A stretch of 64,000 nt of DNA from Bowmanella dokdonensis (lineage in GTDB: Bacteria; Pseudomonadota; Gammaproteobacteria; Enterobacterales; Alteromonadaceae). Of this stretch, positions 18,343-26,519 are shown piece after piece; within the stretch, counting starts at the first letter, position 1; the number at the start of each line of letters is the position of its first letter. The notes below the pieces were generated by a model. It was not told the origin of the DNA, ran no database searches, and was given only the letters and a program-made list of their open reading frames with translations. Position numbers and translations under genes: made by a program. The stretch is from the NCBI RefSeq assembly GCF_017254865.1, contig NZ_JAFKCV010000006.1, forward strand, positions 174,111 to 238,110. The letters are read 5' to 3'.

Positions 18343-18582
18343 ATGGAGCTTGGAGAAACCGAACAGATGGACGCAGCAAAACAAGCTATGCAAAACGTGA
18401 CCGATAATGTCTTACTCTTTGTGGTGGTGCTTGTTGGCCTCTACGCTGTGAGTGGAGCACTGACCCTGGCAATGGAAAAAGGACTGGGAGTATCCAGGAC
18501 TCTGAGAAGTGCCATTTGGGCATTGCTGTTTATTGGCTCGCTCTACCTGGTGGTAACTAATGGGCTGCTCCCCAGGGGGTAA
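18343..18582 (+). CDS. Small membrane protein, unknown function
   Basis: A 79-residue protein with two predicted transmembrane helices (LLFVVVLVGLYAVSGALTL and SAIWALLFIGSLYLVVTNG) joined by a short basic loop. A second in-frame ATG eight codons in is also possible. No family is recognised. It precedes the toxin-antitoxin module and follows the inverted repeat, all within the accessory zone. Confidence 0.45.
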   Translation: MELGETEQMDAAKQAMQNVTDNVLLFVVVLVGLYAVSGALTLAMEKGLGVSRTLRSAIWALLFIGSLYLVVTNGLLPRG

Positions 18583-18645
18583 GGGGGGCAAATCCTGCCG
18601 TCTGCTGGTGGCCGGCACCGCCGCTTAAGGTTGATTTTTTTCTGT

Positions 18646-18663
18646 GAGAAATAAGAAACTTTT
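18646..18663 (+). repeat. Module leader repeat, copy 1
   Basis: GAGAAATAAGAAACTTTT is identical to 19567-19584. Both copies lie at the 5' side of a gene module and are preceded by a related GC-rich patch (GGCCGGCACCGCC here, AGCCAGCCCCGCC there). Confidence 0.7.
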
Positions 18664-18684
18664 TTTGGCTGCGGTTAATTTTCT

Positions 18685-18714
18685 TTGAGTTCTGTAAGGT
18701 GTACCATGTACACT
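18685..18714 (+). promoter_or_regulatory. Promoter and operator of the higBA-like pair
   Basis: TTGAGT (18685-18690) and TACACT (18709-18714) are 18 bases apart. Within and overlapping the -10 is the inverted repeat GTGTAC-CAT-GTACAC (18699-18713), suited to binding by the downstream helix-turn-helix antitoxin. This is the usual autoregulation of such modules, inferred here. Confidence 0.55.
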
Positions 18715-18741
18715 ATCTGTCTTAGGGACAAGAGCTGTCCA

Positions 18742-19076
18742 ATGAGTAGAGCAATAGAGTTTGTTGAAACCTCAATCTTTACCAAGCAGATTAAAGAGTT
18801 AGCAACGGACGACGAACTGAAGGCGCTCCAGGCAGAACTGATTGCACAGCCTGAAAAAGGCGATCTGATTAGGGATACCGGGGGCTGCGCAAAGTAAGGA
18901 TGGCTGTTGGCGGCAAGGGGAAAAGCGGAAGTGTGCGGGTGATTTATTTCCTGGCCCATGCCGAGAAAATTCACCTGATACTGCCGTACCCCAAAAACGT
19001 CAAAGATTCTTTATCCAAGGGCGAGAAAGCCGAATTGAGAAATCTGGTTAAGAAACTGAAAGGAGAGGACAAATGA
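18742..19076 (+). pseudogene. RelE/HigB-type toxin gene, frameshifted
   Basis: The first 50 or so codons (MSRAIEFVETSIFTKQIKEL to LIRDTGG) encode the start of a RelE/HigB-family mRNA interferase. At the run of five G at 18880-18884 the frame is lost and a stop follows within five codons. Adding one G restores LRKVRMAVGGKGKSGSVRV and then a full C-terminus to a TGA that overlaps the antitoxin start. The repaired protein would be 111 residues, normal for HigB-2. A real inactivating deletion, phase variation at the G-run and a sequencing error are all possible. Confidence 0.75.
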
Positions 19077-19357
19077 GTATTTTTAATGACCTGAAGACCT
19101 CCCTTGAGGAAGCGGTAGAAATCGAGAAGGGGCATAAGAAGCCATCCCGGGTCACTCGCTATGAAGTGGCCGATGTTAAGGCGATTCGCGCCCAGTTAAA
19201 TGTATCGCAAGCAGAGTTTGCTGCTGTGCTGGGCACAAGTGTGGACACCATCAAAAGCTGGGAGAAGCGACGTCGCAATCCCACCGGACTGGCAGCCAAA
19301 GTGCTGGCTACGATCAAAGACAACCCGGCTGTTTACAGGGAGCTTGCCGCTCACTAA
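19073..19357 (+). CDS. HigA/NadS-type antitoxin, helix-turn-helix
   Basis: A 94-residue protein with a C-terminal XRE-type helix-turn-helix (VKAIRAQLNVSQAEFAAVLG, then SVDTIKSWEKRRRNPTGLA). It matches antitoxins of the HigA-2/NadS type, which neutralise a cognate RelE-like toxin and repress their own promoter. Its ATG overlaps the stop of the restored toxin frame by 4 bases. Toxin-first order is typical of HigBA. It is intact although the toxin is not. Confidence 0.8.
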   Translation: MSIFNDLKTSLEEAVEIEKGHKKPSRVTRYEVADVKAIRAQLNVSQAEFAAVLGTSVDTIKSWEKRRRNPTGLAAKVLATIKDNPAVYRELAAH

Positions 19358-19359
19358 TT

Positions 19360-19387
19360 AAAGCGCATTTCTAATGGCGCTTTGGGT
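19360..19387 (+). terminator. Terminator after the antitoxin gene
   Basis: AAAGCGC and GCGCTTT pair around a 10-base loop, followed by GGGTTTT. It starts directly after the antitoxin stop codon. Confidence 0.55.
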
Positions 19388-19396
19388 TTTAGCAGT

Positions 19397-19480
19397 ACCC
19401 ATAGCAATACCAAGCCGTTTTCAGACTATTAAAGCCACATATAAACAATTAGTTAAGAGCATTTTTCGATTCCGCCTCTG
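19397..19480 (+). repeat. Module 3' cap, copy 1, ending in att-like repeat
   Basis: It begins ACCCATAGCAATACCAAGCC and ends TTCGATTCCGCCTCTG, an exact 16-base copy of the tRNA-Phe 3' end (19465-19480). A diverged copy with the same order of blocks occurs at 20667-20740. Just beyond it, GGGGCCTTTTCTTTTATATG (19502-19521) echoes the right arm of the tRNA-Phe terminator. Confidence 0.65.
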
Positions 19481-19566
19481 ACCAAAACTCATCACCGAAA
19501 GAAGGGGCCTTTTCTTTTATATGCTTTGGGGTAGCCAGCCCCGCCTGTTCAGTGATTCTTATGCTG

Positions 19567-19584
19567 GAGAAATAAGAAACTTTT
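19567..19584 (+). repeat. Module leader repeat, copy 2
   Basis: Identical to 18646-18663; it opens the second module about 100 bases before its first gene. Confidence 0.7.
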
Positions 19585-19683
19585 CTGCCCGGCGGTTTGT
19601 TATACTCAAACAAGCGAATTGACCGTAAACGGATAGCAAGGTACGTTATCGGTCAGAATCTGAACTTCAGTGGAAGGTTAGTG

Positions 19684-19866
19684 ATGAAAGCACTTCTTGG
19701 CAGAATAGCGGCAGAGGTATTGAAAGATCAGCGGGGTTCCGATGAACTGACTCGTATTGTTGCCAGCGGTAAAGAAGTGGATGAAGTCACCCTTTCCAAC
19801 GGTAAGAAGTACATTATTTCCACCCGCCCCATGACTGATGCTGAACTGAGAACAGCGACTCAGTAG
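19684..19866 (+). CDS. Small protein, unknown function
   Basis: A 60-residue protein starting MKALLGRIAAEVLKDQRGSD. GGAAGG lies 6 bases before the ATG, which favours this start over a longer frame. It is mostly charged and helical, with VTLSNGKKYIISTRPMTDAE near the end. No family is recognised. The next gene starts 13 bases downstream, so the two are probably cotranscribed as the cargo of module 2. Confidence 0.55.
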   Translation: MKALLGRIAAEVLKDQRGSDELTRIVASGKEVDEVTLSNGKKYIISTRPMTDAELRTATQ

Positions 19867-19879
19867 CACAGTCCCAAGC

Positions 19880-20647
19880 GTGAACATTGCGCTTCCAGCA
19901 CTCCTAATCATCCTGCTCATTATGCCGGGTTTTGTATTTCTGGGCGCTTTTGAACGCCGGGAAAACACGGTAATTGACCGCAAGCCGTTTGATATGTCTT
20001 TTGGACTTGCCGTATTTCTGGCTGTCTTGGTTCATACACTTACTTTGCACCTAAGCTCATTAATCGGTAATGCCGCACAGCTTTCTTACGCGGTGAAGCT
20101 ACTAACGGGAACCAAACTGACGGATGAAGATATACAGGTCATCACACAGAACATCGACTGGATAACCGCTTACTTCCTGGTGACCATGGTCGGCTCTTAC
20201 GCTCTGGGTAAATTTTCCCAGTACCTGGTTTTGAAATACTCGCCCTACAAGAACTCCCTATATTCTTTTGATACGCCCTGGTATTACGAGCTCAAAGGGA
20301 TGTTGTCTTCCAAACAGGATGCCCAGCTAATCAAGGCATCTTGCCTCTTGGATCTCAATTCCGGGAGCTATCTGTATTACGGTATCGTCGATGCTTTCTA
20401 CCTGACAAAAGACGGCCAGCCCGATCGACTGGTGCTTGAAAATGCCAGCAGGCGGAAGTTAGACAATGACGATACTGGCAGTAAGCCTCAGGAGCTTGAA
20501 GGTGATCCTCCTGCGCCTGCCGAAGATACAAGTTCACCGAAAGACAGGTTCTATCAGATTAAAGGTGACCGGCTGACGTTGAAATACTGTGAGATCAAGA
20601 ATCTCAATCTGGAGTATTACTACGTCTACGAAAAACCCATTCAATAG
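19880..20647 (+). CDS. Membrane protein of unknown function (DUF6338-like layout)
   Basis: A 255-residue protein with a GTG start. An N-terminal helix (ALLIILLIMPGFVFLGAF) and two further hydrophobic segments (about 40-60 and 95-112) anchor it. The cytoplasmic C-terminal half is beta-rich (SGSYLYYGIVDAFYL and later LTLKYCEIKNLNLEYYYVYE), interrupted by a Pro/Glu linker. The layout recalls DUF6338 proteins, often found in defence or accessory islands; this assignment is tentative. It sits between a 60-residue partner and the second 3' cap. Confidence 0.6.
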   Translation: MNIALPALLIILLIMPGFVFLGAFERRENTVIDRKPFDMSFGLAVFLAVLVHTLTLHLSSLIGNAAQLSYAVKLLTGTKLTDEDIQVITQNIDWITAYFLVTMVGSYALGKFSQYLVLKYSPYKNSLYSFDTPWYYELKGMLSSKQDAQLIKASCLLDLNSGSYLYYGIVDAFYLTKDGQPDRLVLENASRRKLDNDDTGSKPQELEGDPPAPAEDTSSPKDRFYQIKGDRLTLKYCEIKNLNLEYYYVYEKPIQ

Positions 20648-20666
20648 TTGGGCAGAACAGGTTAGC

Positions 20667-20740
20667 ACCCATAGCAATAACCTCCCTAAGACCAAGCCCA
20701 ATACAAGCAACTGGTTACAAGCCATTTTCGATTCAGCCAC
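20667..20740 (+). repeat. Module 3' cap, copy 2, ending in degenerate att
   Basis: It shares ACCCATAGCAATA with copy 1 (19397-19409), then AAGCC, then a GGTTA..AGCCATTTTCGATTC block that aligns with AGTTA..AGCATTTTTCGATTC. The terminal part TTCGATTCAGCC (20727-20738) is a diverged tRNA-Phe 3' end. Confidence 0.6.
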
Positions 20741-21049
20741 CAACTGAACGCCAGGATGGGACAGCAGGCTGTCAGAAAATTTAAGAAGATTTAACTGCCA
20801 TTTCAGGGGTCCGTTTTCCAAAATCATCGGAGTTTGCAAACCACAAGAGACTCCCCAATGCTTACTCAACTTCGTCTTTGCTTATCGCCCACAGCAAGAA
20901 ATGTCTTTTCTCTACGCTGCACTGATGGAATTTCAACAGCAGCATTCGGTATTGCTGCACTAGTTCTATTGGTGACAGATAAGTATCAGGCGGCCAGATC
21001 AGGTTTGGTCACTTGGGACTAAGCGTTAGCGAAAAAAACGTTTGGAAGA
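20741..21049. other. Intergenic stretch between module 2 and tRNA-Arg, no gene seen
   Basis: A short plus-strand frame here has no start signal and no family resemblance. I found no terminator or repeat that matches the modules. Confidence 0.5.
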
Positions 21050-21124
21050 TGGCGCTCTCGCCAGGAATCGAACCTGGACCTTGGCCTCCGGAGGGCCACG
21101 TGATATCCATTTCACCACGAGAGC
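21050..21124 (-). tRNA. tRNA-Arg (CCG)
   Basis: A 75-base cloverleaf read on the minus strand with an encoded CCA. The acceptor stem GCTCTCG pairs with CGAGAGC, the anticodon loop is CTCCGGA giving anticodon CCG, and the T loop is TTCGATT. It reads the codon CGG and marks the right edge of the accessory zone. Confidence 0.95.
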
Positions 21125-21332
21125 GAGACAGTCTGTCTGAAGGCCGCGTACTATGCCTTAAAGCCTCATCGAAATCAATCCTCTGCAACGGACTCATGGG
21201 ACTTCTAAAAAATATCCTCAGGGATTATTGGCACCTGGCGGGCAGAAATGGTTGTCGGGCATCCATTTACCGTTATAATCTGTGCTCCAAAACACTAACG
21301 AATTCAAAGACCAGAAGGTGCGGGAGTAGTTT

Positions 21333-21731
21333 GTGAAATTCAGAGCATTGCTAGTATTGAGTGTGAGTCTGCTGGTGGCCGCTGCCGGTCAGGCTCAGGA
21401 TATGTCCGAGGAAGCTATTAAAGACCGCATTAAACCTGTTGGCCAGGTGCGTGTTGCCGGTGCTGAAGCTCAGACCGCTGCCGCCTCAGGCCCCCGTTCA
21501 GGCGCCGACGTGTACCAGGCTTCCTGTTTTGCCTGTCACGGCACAGGGGCGATGGGTGCTCCCAAGGCTGGGGATGCCGCAGCCTGGCAGGACAGAATAG
21601 CCAAAGGCATGGACACTTTGCTGGATCATGCCATCAACGGCTTCAACGCCATGCCCCCTAAAGGAACCTGTGGTTCCTGCTCTGATGAAGAGATCAAGGC
21701 CGCTGTCGAACACATGATAGAAGGCATCTAA
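21333..21731 (+). CDS. Cytochrome c5
   Basis: A 132-residue periplasmic monoheme cytochrome. It has a GTG start, a signal peptide ending GQAQ near residue 22, the heme-binding CFACH motif, and a distal Met ligand probably in NAMPPKGTC. The extra Cys pair in GTCGSCSDEE is typical of cytochrome c5. It would carry electrons between respiratory complexes. It is monocistronic, with a clear terminator. Confidence 0.9.
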   Translation: MKFRALLVLSVSLLVAAAGQAQDMSEEAIKDRIKPVGQVRVAGAEAQTAAASGPRSGADVYQASCFACHGTGAMGAPKAGDAAAWQDRIAKGMDTLLDHAINGFNAMPPKGTCGSCSDEEIKAAVEHMIEGI

Positions 21732-21765
21732 ACCACTCTGAAACAAAGCGTTTTCCGACTTAGCC

Positions 21766-21790
21766 AAGACCACCTTTCGGTGGTCTTTTT
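21766..21790 (+). terminator. Terminator of cytochrome c5 gene
   Basis: AAGACCACC-TTTC-GGTGGTCTT followed by TTT, a standard factor-independent hairpin. Confidence 0.85.
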
Positions 21791-21868
21791 GTTTGATTTG
21801 GGTTATTTTTGTCCGGTTAGCGACCAGAATAACTCAAAATAGAAACTATTCGCTTACAATAAGGCAAC

Positions 21869-24487
21869 ATGACAGCGGAAAATAATGCTGGGCAGATGAG
21901 CATCGAAGAGCTTCGCGCTTTGGTGCCTCAGTTACAGCAGCTTACCAACAAGTACCAGCAGGCAGAGGCGTTGCAAAAGGCCCTGTTTGACATCTCGGAA
22001 CTCGCCAACTCAGTGAGCGAGTTGCCTCGTTTGTACCCCGCCGTCCATGACATTATCAGCGGCATGATGAATGCCAGGAACTTCTTCGTCGCCCTCTATG
22101 ATCAGGGCACCGAACTGGTTGAGTTCGTTTATTTCGTCGATGAGTTCGACGAGTTGAGTGTCCGGCAAATGCCCTCCTCCGTATTGAAAAAAGGCCTGAC
22201 GGGCTATGTACTGCGGACCGGCGAGCCCCTGTTCCTGACCAAGGAAAACTACCGCGAACAACTGAAGAACATCGAAGTGGCCGAGCTGGGTTCGGATCCG
22301 GTCGACTGGATTGGTGTGCCCCTCAAGCGAGGTTCGCAGGTGATCGGCGCCATGGTGGTGCAAAGCTATGACGACTCCATCCGTTATTCCGAACAGGATC
22401 TCGAGCTGCTGGTCTTCGTCTCACAGCATATTGTCAACGCACTGGATCGGGTGAAGAGCCGCGAGATTACCGAAAAAACCATTCGCGAGCGTACGCGCCA
22501 GTTGCGATTGATGAACGAGGAGTTGCAGGAAGAAATACAGGAACGGCAGAAGATCGAGTCCCTGCAACAGGCGCTATTCGAGATTTCCGAACTGTCGGCC
22601 AATGTCGAAGGGGACATGAAGGATTTCTACTCCAGCCTCCACGACATTTTGTCCCGGCTGCTCAGTGCCCCCAACTGTTATATCGCCACTGTCGACAAGA
22701 AACGCAATTATCTTGAATTCCCCTATTTCAGCGATGAGCTGGATCAGACTATCGAACCGCGACCTATGGGCCGGGGACTCACGGAATATGTGCTCAGGAC
22801 CGGCCAGGCTGCCCTGATCAATGCCGAACGGGCCACCACATTGATGGAGGAAGGTCAGTTGGAGCCCCTTGTCAGCGAGCGTATGGTCAGGCGTGACAAT
22901 TCCTGGCTGGGCTCCCCCCTGGTGGTTGAGGGTGAAATCTCAGGGGTCATCGCCATTCAAACCTATGAAAGCACCCAGGCTTATTCTCTGAAGGATCTGG
23001 AGCTGCTCAAGTTCGTGTCCCACCACATTGCGGTGGCCATGGAGCGTAAACGGGTAGCCGATGCGGTGCAACAGATTAACCAGCAACTGGCGGAAAAGGT
23101 CGAAGAACGCACACAGGAGCTTTACAAAACCAACCAGCACCTGAAGAAACAAATTGAAGAGCGTAAGGAAATCGAACTTAAGCTGATCCACGATGCCCAT
23201 CACGATGCCCTGACGGATCTTCCCAACAGAGTGATGTTCAGCAATCGTCTGGAACTGGCAGTGGCCAACAAAAAGCGCCACACAGAGCATAACTTTGCCG
23301 TACTGTTTATCGATCTGGACAGGTTCAAACTGATCAACGACACCATAGGCCACCATGCCGGTGACATGTTTTTGATCGAAGTATCCAAGCGGATCGCGCA
23401 ATGTATCCGGGGCCATGACCTGCTGGCCAGACTGGGGGGCGACGAGTTTGTGATACTGCTGGACAGTCTGGAAGAGGAAGACGACGCCGAGGAAGTGGCC
23501 GGTCGTATTATCGAACTGCTGGCCCAGCCTTTCATCCTGGAAGACAAGGAGATGTACTCAGGTGCCAGTATCGGTATCGCCTTTATACAAAGCTGGTATG
23601 GCAGCGCCGAGGAGGTGATACGGGATGCGGACGCCGCCATGTACCATGCCAAGTCACTGGGACGGGGCCGATACGTCACTTTCGACAGCAGTATGCGCGA
23701 ACGCCTGCTCGAGGAAGTGGAGCTGGAGGCAGAGTTTCGTCGCATGCTCAAGGAGGAGTTGTTCGAGTGCTACTGCCAGCCGGCGGCTAACTTACTCAAT
23801 AATGAATGGGTCTACCTGGAATGCTATATCCGCTGGCAGCATCCGACCCTGGGTAAGGTTAAGCGGGAACAGTTCTGGCAAGTTGCAGAGCACAGCGGAC
23901 TGACCATAGAAATGGACAACTTCATGCTGGAACGGGCCTGTGAATGCCTTAGACAGATGAACCGTGACGCCGACAAACCGGTGCGGATTGCCCTGAATCT
24001 GAGCATTAACCACCTGTTGCAGAACAAGCTGGTCAATCAGTTGCTGGAGCAAATCCAGCAGGCGGGCATCGATCCGCAGCAACTGGTGCTGGAGTTCGAC
24101 GAGAACGATCTGAACAAACGCTCACAGCATATACTTCCGGCCCTGAAAAAGCTTAAAAAGGCCGGTATTACCCTGGTACTGGACAATTTCGGCAGCGGAC
24201 TGGCCTCGCTCAGCTATCTCTACTCCTATCCTTTCGATTATGTGAAAGTCGACCACAGGTTTGTCAAATCCCTGCCACGCTCGGACAAGAACCTGAAAAT
24301 GATCCAGTCAGTGCTCAGTATCGCCGAACACCTGGGCTTCAAACTGATTGCCGAAGGTGTGGAAAACCAGGCGCAACTGGAGGCCCTGCTGGAGATTGGC
24401 TGTGAATTCGGTCAGGGCAGCTATATTTGCCCGTCAAAACTGCTGAATTTGGTTAAGGCCGATGAGCAGAAACTCAGCCAGGCTTGA
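21869..24487 (+). CDS. GAF-GAF-GGDEF-EAL cyclic-di-GMP protein with degenerate EAL
   Basis: An 872-residue cytoplasmic protein. Two GAF domains (about 40-195 and 245-395) look like an internal duplication: each begins with a similar LQ-ALF-ISEL helix and ends with L-LLVFVS-HI or L-LLKFVSHHI, followed by a coiled coil. The GGDEF domain (about 440-610) has an intact GGDEF motif near 523. The EAL domain (about 615-865) is altered: the EAL signature reads ECY, and the catalytic DDFG reads DNFG. It is therefore probably a diguanylate cyclase with a non-catalytic, possibly c-di-GMP-binding, EAL domain. No RxxD inhibitory site was checked in detail. Confidence 0.9.
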   Translation: MTAENNAGQMSIEELRALVPQLQQLTNKYQQAEALQKALFDISELANSVSELPRLYPAVHDIISGMMNARNFFVALYDQGTELVEFVYFVDEFDELSVRQMPSSVLKKGLTGYVLRTGEPLFLTKENYREQLKNIEVAELGSDPVDWIGVPLKRGSQVIGAMVVQSYDDSIRYSEQDLELLVFVSQHIVNALDRVKSREITEKTIRERTRQLRLMNEELQEEIQERQKIESLQQALFEISELSANVEGDMKDFYSSLHDILSRLLSAPNCYIATVDKKRNYLEFPYFSDELDQTIEPRPMGRGLTEYVLRTGQAALINAERATTLMEEGQLEPLVSERMVRRDNSWLGSPLVVEGEISGVIAIQTYESTQAYSLKDLELLKFVSHHIAVAMERKRVADAVQQINQQLAEKVEERTQELYKTNQHLKKQIEERKEIELKLIHDAHHDALTDLPNRVMFSNRLELAVANKKRHTEHNFAVLFIDLDRFKLINDTIGHHAGDMFLIEVSKRIAQCIRGHDLLARLGGDEFVILLDSLEEEDDAEEVAGRIIELLAQPFILEDKEMYSGASIGIAFIQSWYGSAEEVIRDADAAMYHAKSLGRGRYVTFDSSMRERLLEEVELEAEFRRMLKEELFECYCQPAANLLNNEWVYLECYIRWQHPTLGKVKREQFWQVAEHSGLTIEMDNFMLERACECLRQMNRDADKPVRIALNLSINHLLQNKLVNQLLEQIQQAGIDPQQLVLEFDENDLNKRSQHILPALKKLKKAGITLVLDNFGSGLASLSYLYSYPFDYVKVDHRFVKSLPRSDKNLKMIQSVLSIAEHLGFKLIAEGVENQAQLEALLEIGCEFGQGSYICPSKLLNLVKADEQKLSQA

Positions 24488-24506
24488 ATCATAGCCATTT
24501 GACTCA

Positions 24507-26519
24507 CTATTTTTTCAGCAGATTACGCAGGTTAGCGATACCAACCTGGCCTTTCTGCTGTCGTACCTCAGCACTGTCCTTCACCTTTTTGTGTTCCCAG
24601 ACCAGATCATCCTGAGGCAGTTCGTATAGGAAGCGACTCGGTTCCGGGTTCATCACTTCACCGTATTGCCGCCGCTCTCTGGCCAGGGTAAAAAACAGCT
24701 CCCGCTGGGCACGGGTAATACCCACATAGGCCAGCCGCCGTTCCTCTTCGATATTGTCTTCGTCAATGCTGCTCTGATGGGGCAATAGCCCTTCTTCCAT
24801 ACCCACCATAAAGACAAAAGGAAATTCCAGGCCCTTGGAAGCGTGCAACGTCATCAACTGCACCTGATCCGACTCATCGTCGCTTTCTCCACGTTCCATC
24901 ATATCCCGCAGAATCAGGCGATTGACCACCTCCGGCAGGGTCATGGGGGCATCCAGTTCGTTGCCTTCCAGCATGTCGGTGATCCAGCCGAACAGCGTGC
25001 TGATGTTGCTCATGGCCATCTCTGCCGCTTTGGGGCTGGCGCTGATCTCATACAGATACTCCTCGTATTGCATGGCCTTGATCATCTCGCGTATGGCCGC
25101 CACGGTATCGCCCCGTACCGCCCGGTCCGAGGTTTCGACTATCCAGCGGGCGAACCCCTCTACCGCCCCATGCGCCTTGCCACTTAGCACATTGTGCAGT
25201 TGCCCGTGGCAGGCCGCACTGAACAGGGGCTGGTGCAATTCGTTGGCAAAGTTACCCAGCTTTTCCAATGTGGCGCGGCCAATGCTTCTGGCCGGCACAT
25301 TGATAACACGCAGCAGGGCGTTGTCATCGTCCTGATTCACCAGCAGACGCAGATAAGCCATGATGTCTTTTACCTCAGCCCGGGCGAAGAAAGACATGCC
25401 ACCGCTTATTTTGTAGGGAATACGGTTGCTCATCAGGACCTTCTCAAACAGACGGGACTGATGATTACCCCTGTACAATATTGAATAATCTTTATACTGG
25501 GTGCCATTCATAAACTTATGTGCCATAAGCTCAGCCACCACCCGCTCTGCCTCATGCTCCTCGTTCTTGGCTATCAGCACTTTAAGGGGATCGCCGTAAC
25601 CCAGCTCCGAGTAAAGCTTCTTCTCAAACACATGGGGATTGTTCTGGATCAGGATATTGGCGCTATGCAGGATGCGCCCGGACGAACGATAGTTCTGCTC
25701 CAGCTTGACCACTCTCAGGGAGGGGAAGTCTTTTTGCAGCAACACCAGATTCTGGGGTCTTGCCCCCCGCCATGAATAGATGGATTGGTCGTCGTCGCCC
25801 ACCACGGTGAAGCGCGCCCGCTCACCCACCAGCAGCTTGACCAGTTCATACTGGCTGGTGTTGGTGTCCTGATACTCGTCCACCAGCAGATAGCGGATTT
25901 TACCCTGCCATTTTTGTCGCGCCGTCTCGTTCTGCCTGAGCAGCAGGGTCGGCATCAGGATCAGGTCGTCGAAATCCAGGGCATTATAGGCTCTGAGGTT
26001 CTGCTGATAACGCAGATAAAACTGGGCGAATTCCTGCTCCCCTGTCGATTTGGCCTGCCTGAGCAGTTGTTCGGGCAGGATCAGATCATTCTTCCAGTTG
26101 GAGATGCAAGACTGCAGCAAAGACAGCTGATCCTTATCCCCATCCAGTTGCTCCATGGTCAGATCCTTGAGCAGCGCCAGGCTGTCCTTGTCATCAAACA
26201 GAGAAAAGCCGGGTTTGATGCCCAGGGCCTTGACCTCGGATTTAATGATATTCAGGCCCAGGGTATGGAAAGTGGAGACCTTAAGGCCCCTGGCCTCCTG
26301 TTTGCCAAGGGTCTGCGCCACCCTTTCCTTCATTTCCCTGGCCGCCTTATTGGTAAAGGTAACGGCAGCGATGTGCCGGGCCGGGACGTCGCACTCGCGT
26401 ACCAGGTAGGCAATTTTATTGGTGATCACCCGGGTTTTGCCGCTGCCGGCACCTGCCAGGACCAGACAAGGGCCGGCAATATAGGTGACCGCCTGATTCT
26501 GAGCCTCATTAAGCCGCAT
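24507..26519 (-). CDS. rep: ATP-dependent DNA helicase Rep
   Basis: A 670-residue superfamily 1A 3'-5' helicase that removes proteins ahead of replication forks. Walker A GAGSGKT is near residue 25, motif II is VDEYQDTN, motif III is [12 protein letters not shown], and the VHQLM-type motif V region is [17 protein letters not shown]. Length and ending (LRNLLKK) match Rep rather than UvrD. Its start overlaps the epmA stop by one base. Confidence 0.96.
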   Translation of the reverse strand: MRLNEAQNQAVTYIAGPCLVLAGAGSGKTRVITNKIAYLVRECDVPARHIAAVTFTNKAAREMKERVAQTLGKQEARGLKVSTFHTLGLNIIKSEVKALGIKPGFSLFDDKDSLALLKDLTMEQLDGDKDQLSLLQSCISNWKNDLILPEQLLRQAKSTGEQEFAQFYLRYQQNLRAYNALDFDDLILMPTLLLRQNETARQKWQGKIRYLLVDEYQDTNTSQYELVKLLVGERARFTVVGDDDQSIYSWRGARPQNLVLLQKDFPSLRVVKLEQNYRSSGRILHSANILIQNNPHVFEKKLYSELGYGDPLKVLIAKNEEHEAERVVAELMAHKFMNGTQYKDYSILYRGNHQSRLFEKVLMSNRIPYKISGGMSFFARAEVKDIMAYLRLLVNQDDDNALLRVINVPARSIGRATLEKLGNFANELHQPLFSAACHGQLHNVLSGKAHGAVEGFARWIVETSDRAVRGDTVAAIREMIKAMQYEEYLYEISASPKAAEMAMSNISTLFGWITDMLEGNELDAPMTLPEVVNRLILRDMMERGESDDESDQVQLMTLHASKGLEFPFVFMVGMEEGLLPHQSSIDEDNIEEERRLAYVGITRAQRELFFTLARERRQYGEVMNPEPSRFLYELPQDDLVWEHKKVKDSAEVRQQKGQVGIANLRNLLKK

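Larger units (their letters stand above)
17358..20740. mobile_element. Tandem small modules inserted at tRNA-Phe (candidate integrative accretions)
   Basis: Between tRNA-Phe and tRNA-Arg the core gene order is interrupted by about 3.4 kb of accessory DNA. It is punctuated by copies of the tRNA-Phe 3' end (17358, 17540, 17732, 19465, 20727). Two gene-bearing modules share an 18-bp leader element (18646 and 19567) and a 3' cap (from 19397 and from 20667) that runs into the att-like sequence. Cargo is a toxin-antitoxin pair and several small unknown proteins. No integrase or transposase gene is present, so the units would be passive or degenerate. Mobility is an inference from structure. Confidence 0.5.

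Noticed and set aside
18078..18407. 109-residue reading frame in the accessory zone
   Set aside because: It spans the inverted repeat, overlaps the small membrane protein gene out of frame and has irregular composition.
20646..20740. attC site in the module 3' cap
   Set aside because: GTTGGGC at 20646 fits GTTRRRY, but there is no matching RYYYAAC partner in the right place, and copy 1 of the cap lacks the motif.
20834..21022. 62-residue plus-strand frame before tRNA-Arg
   Set aside because: No ribosome site, no family, and irregular composition.
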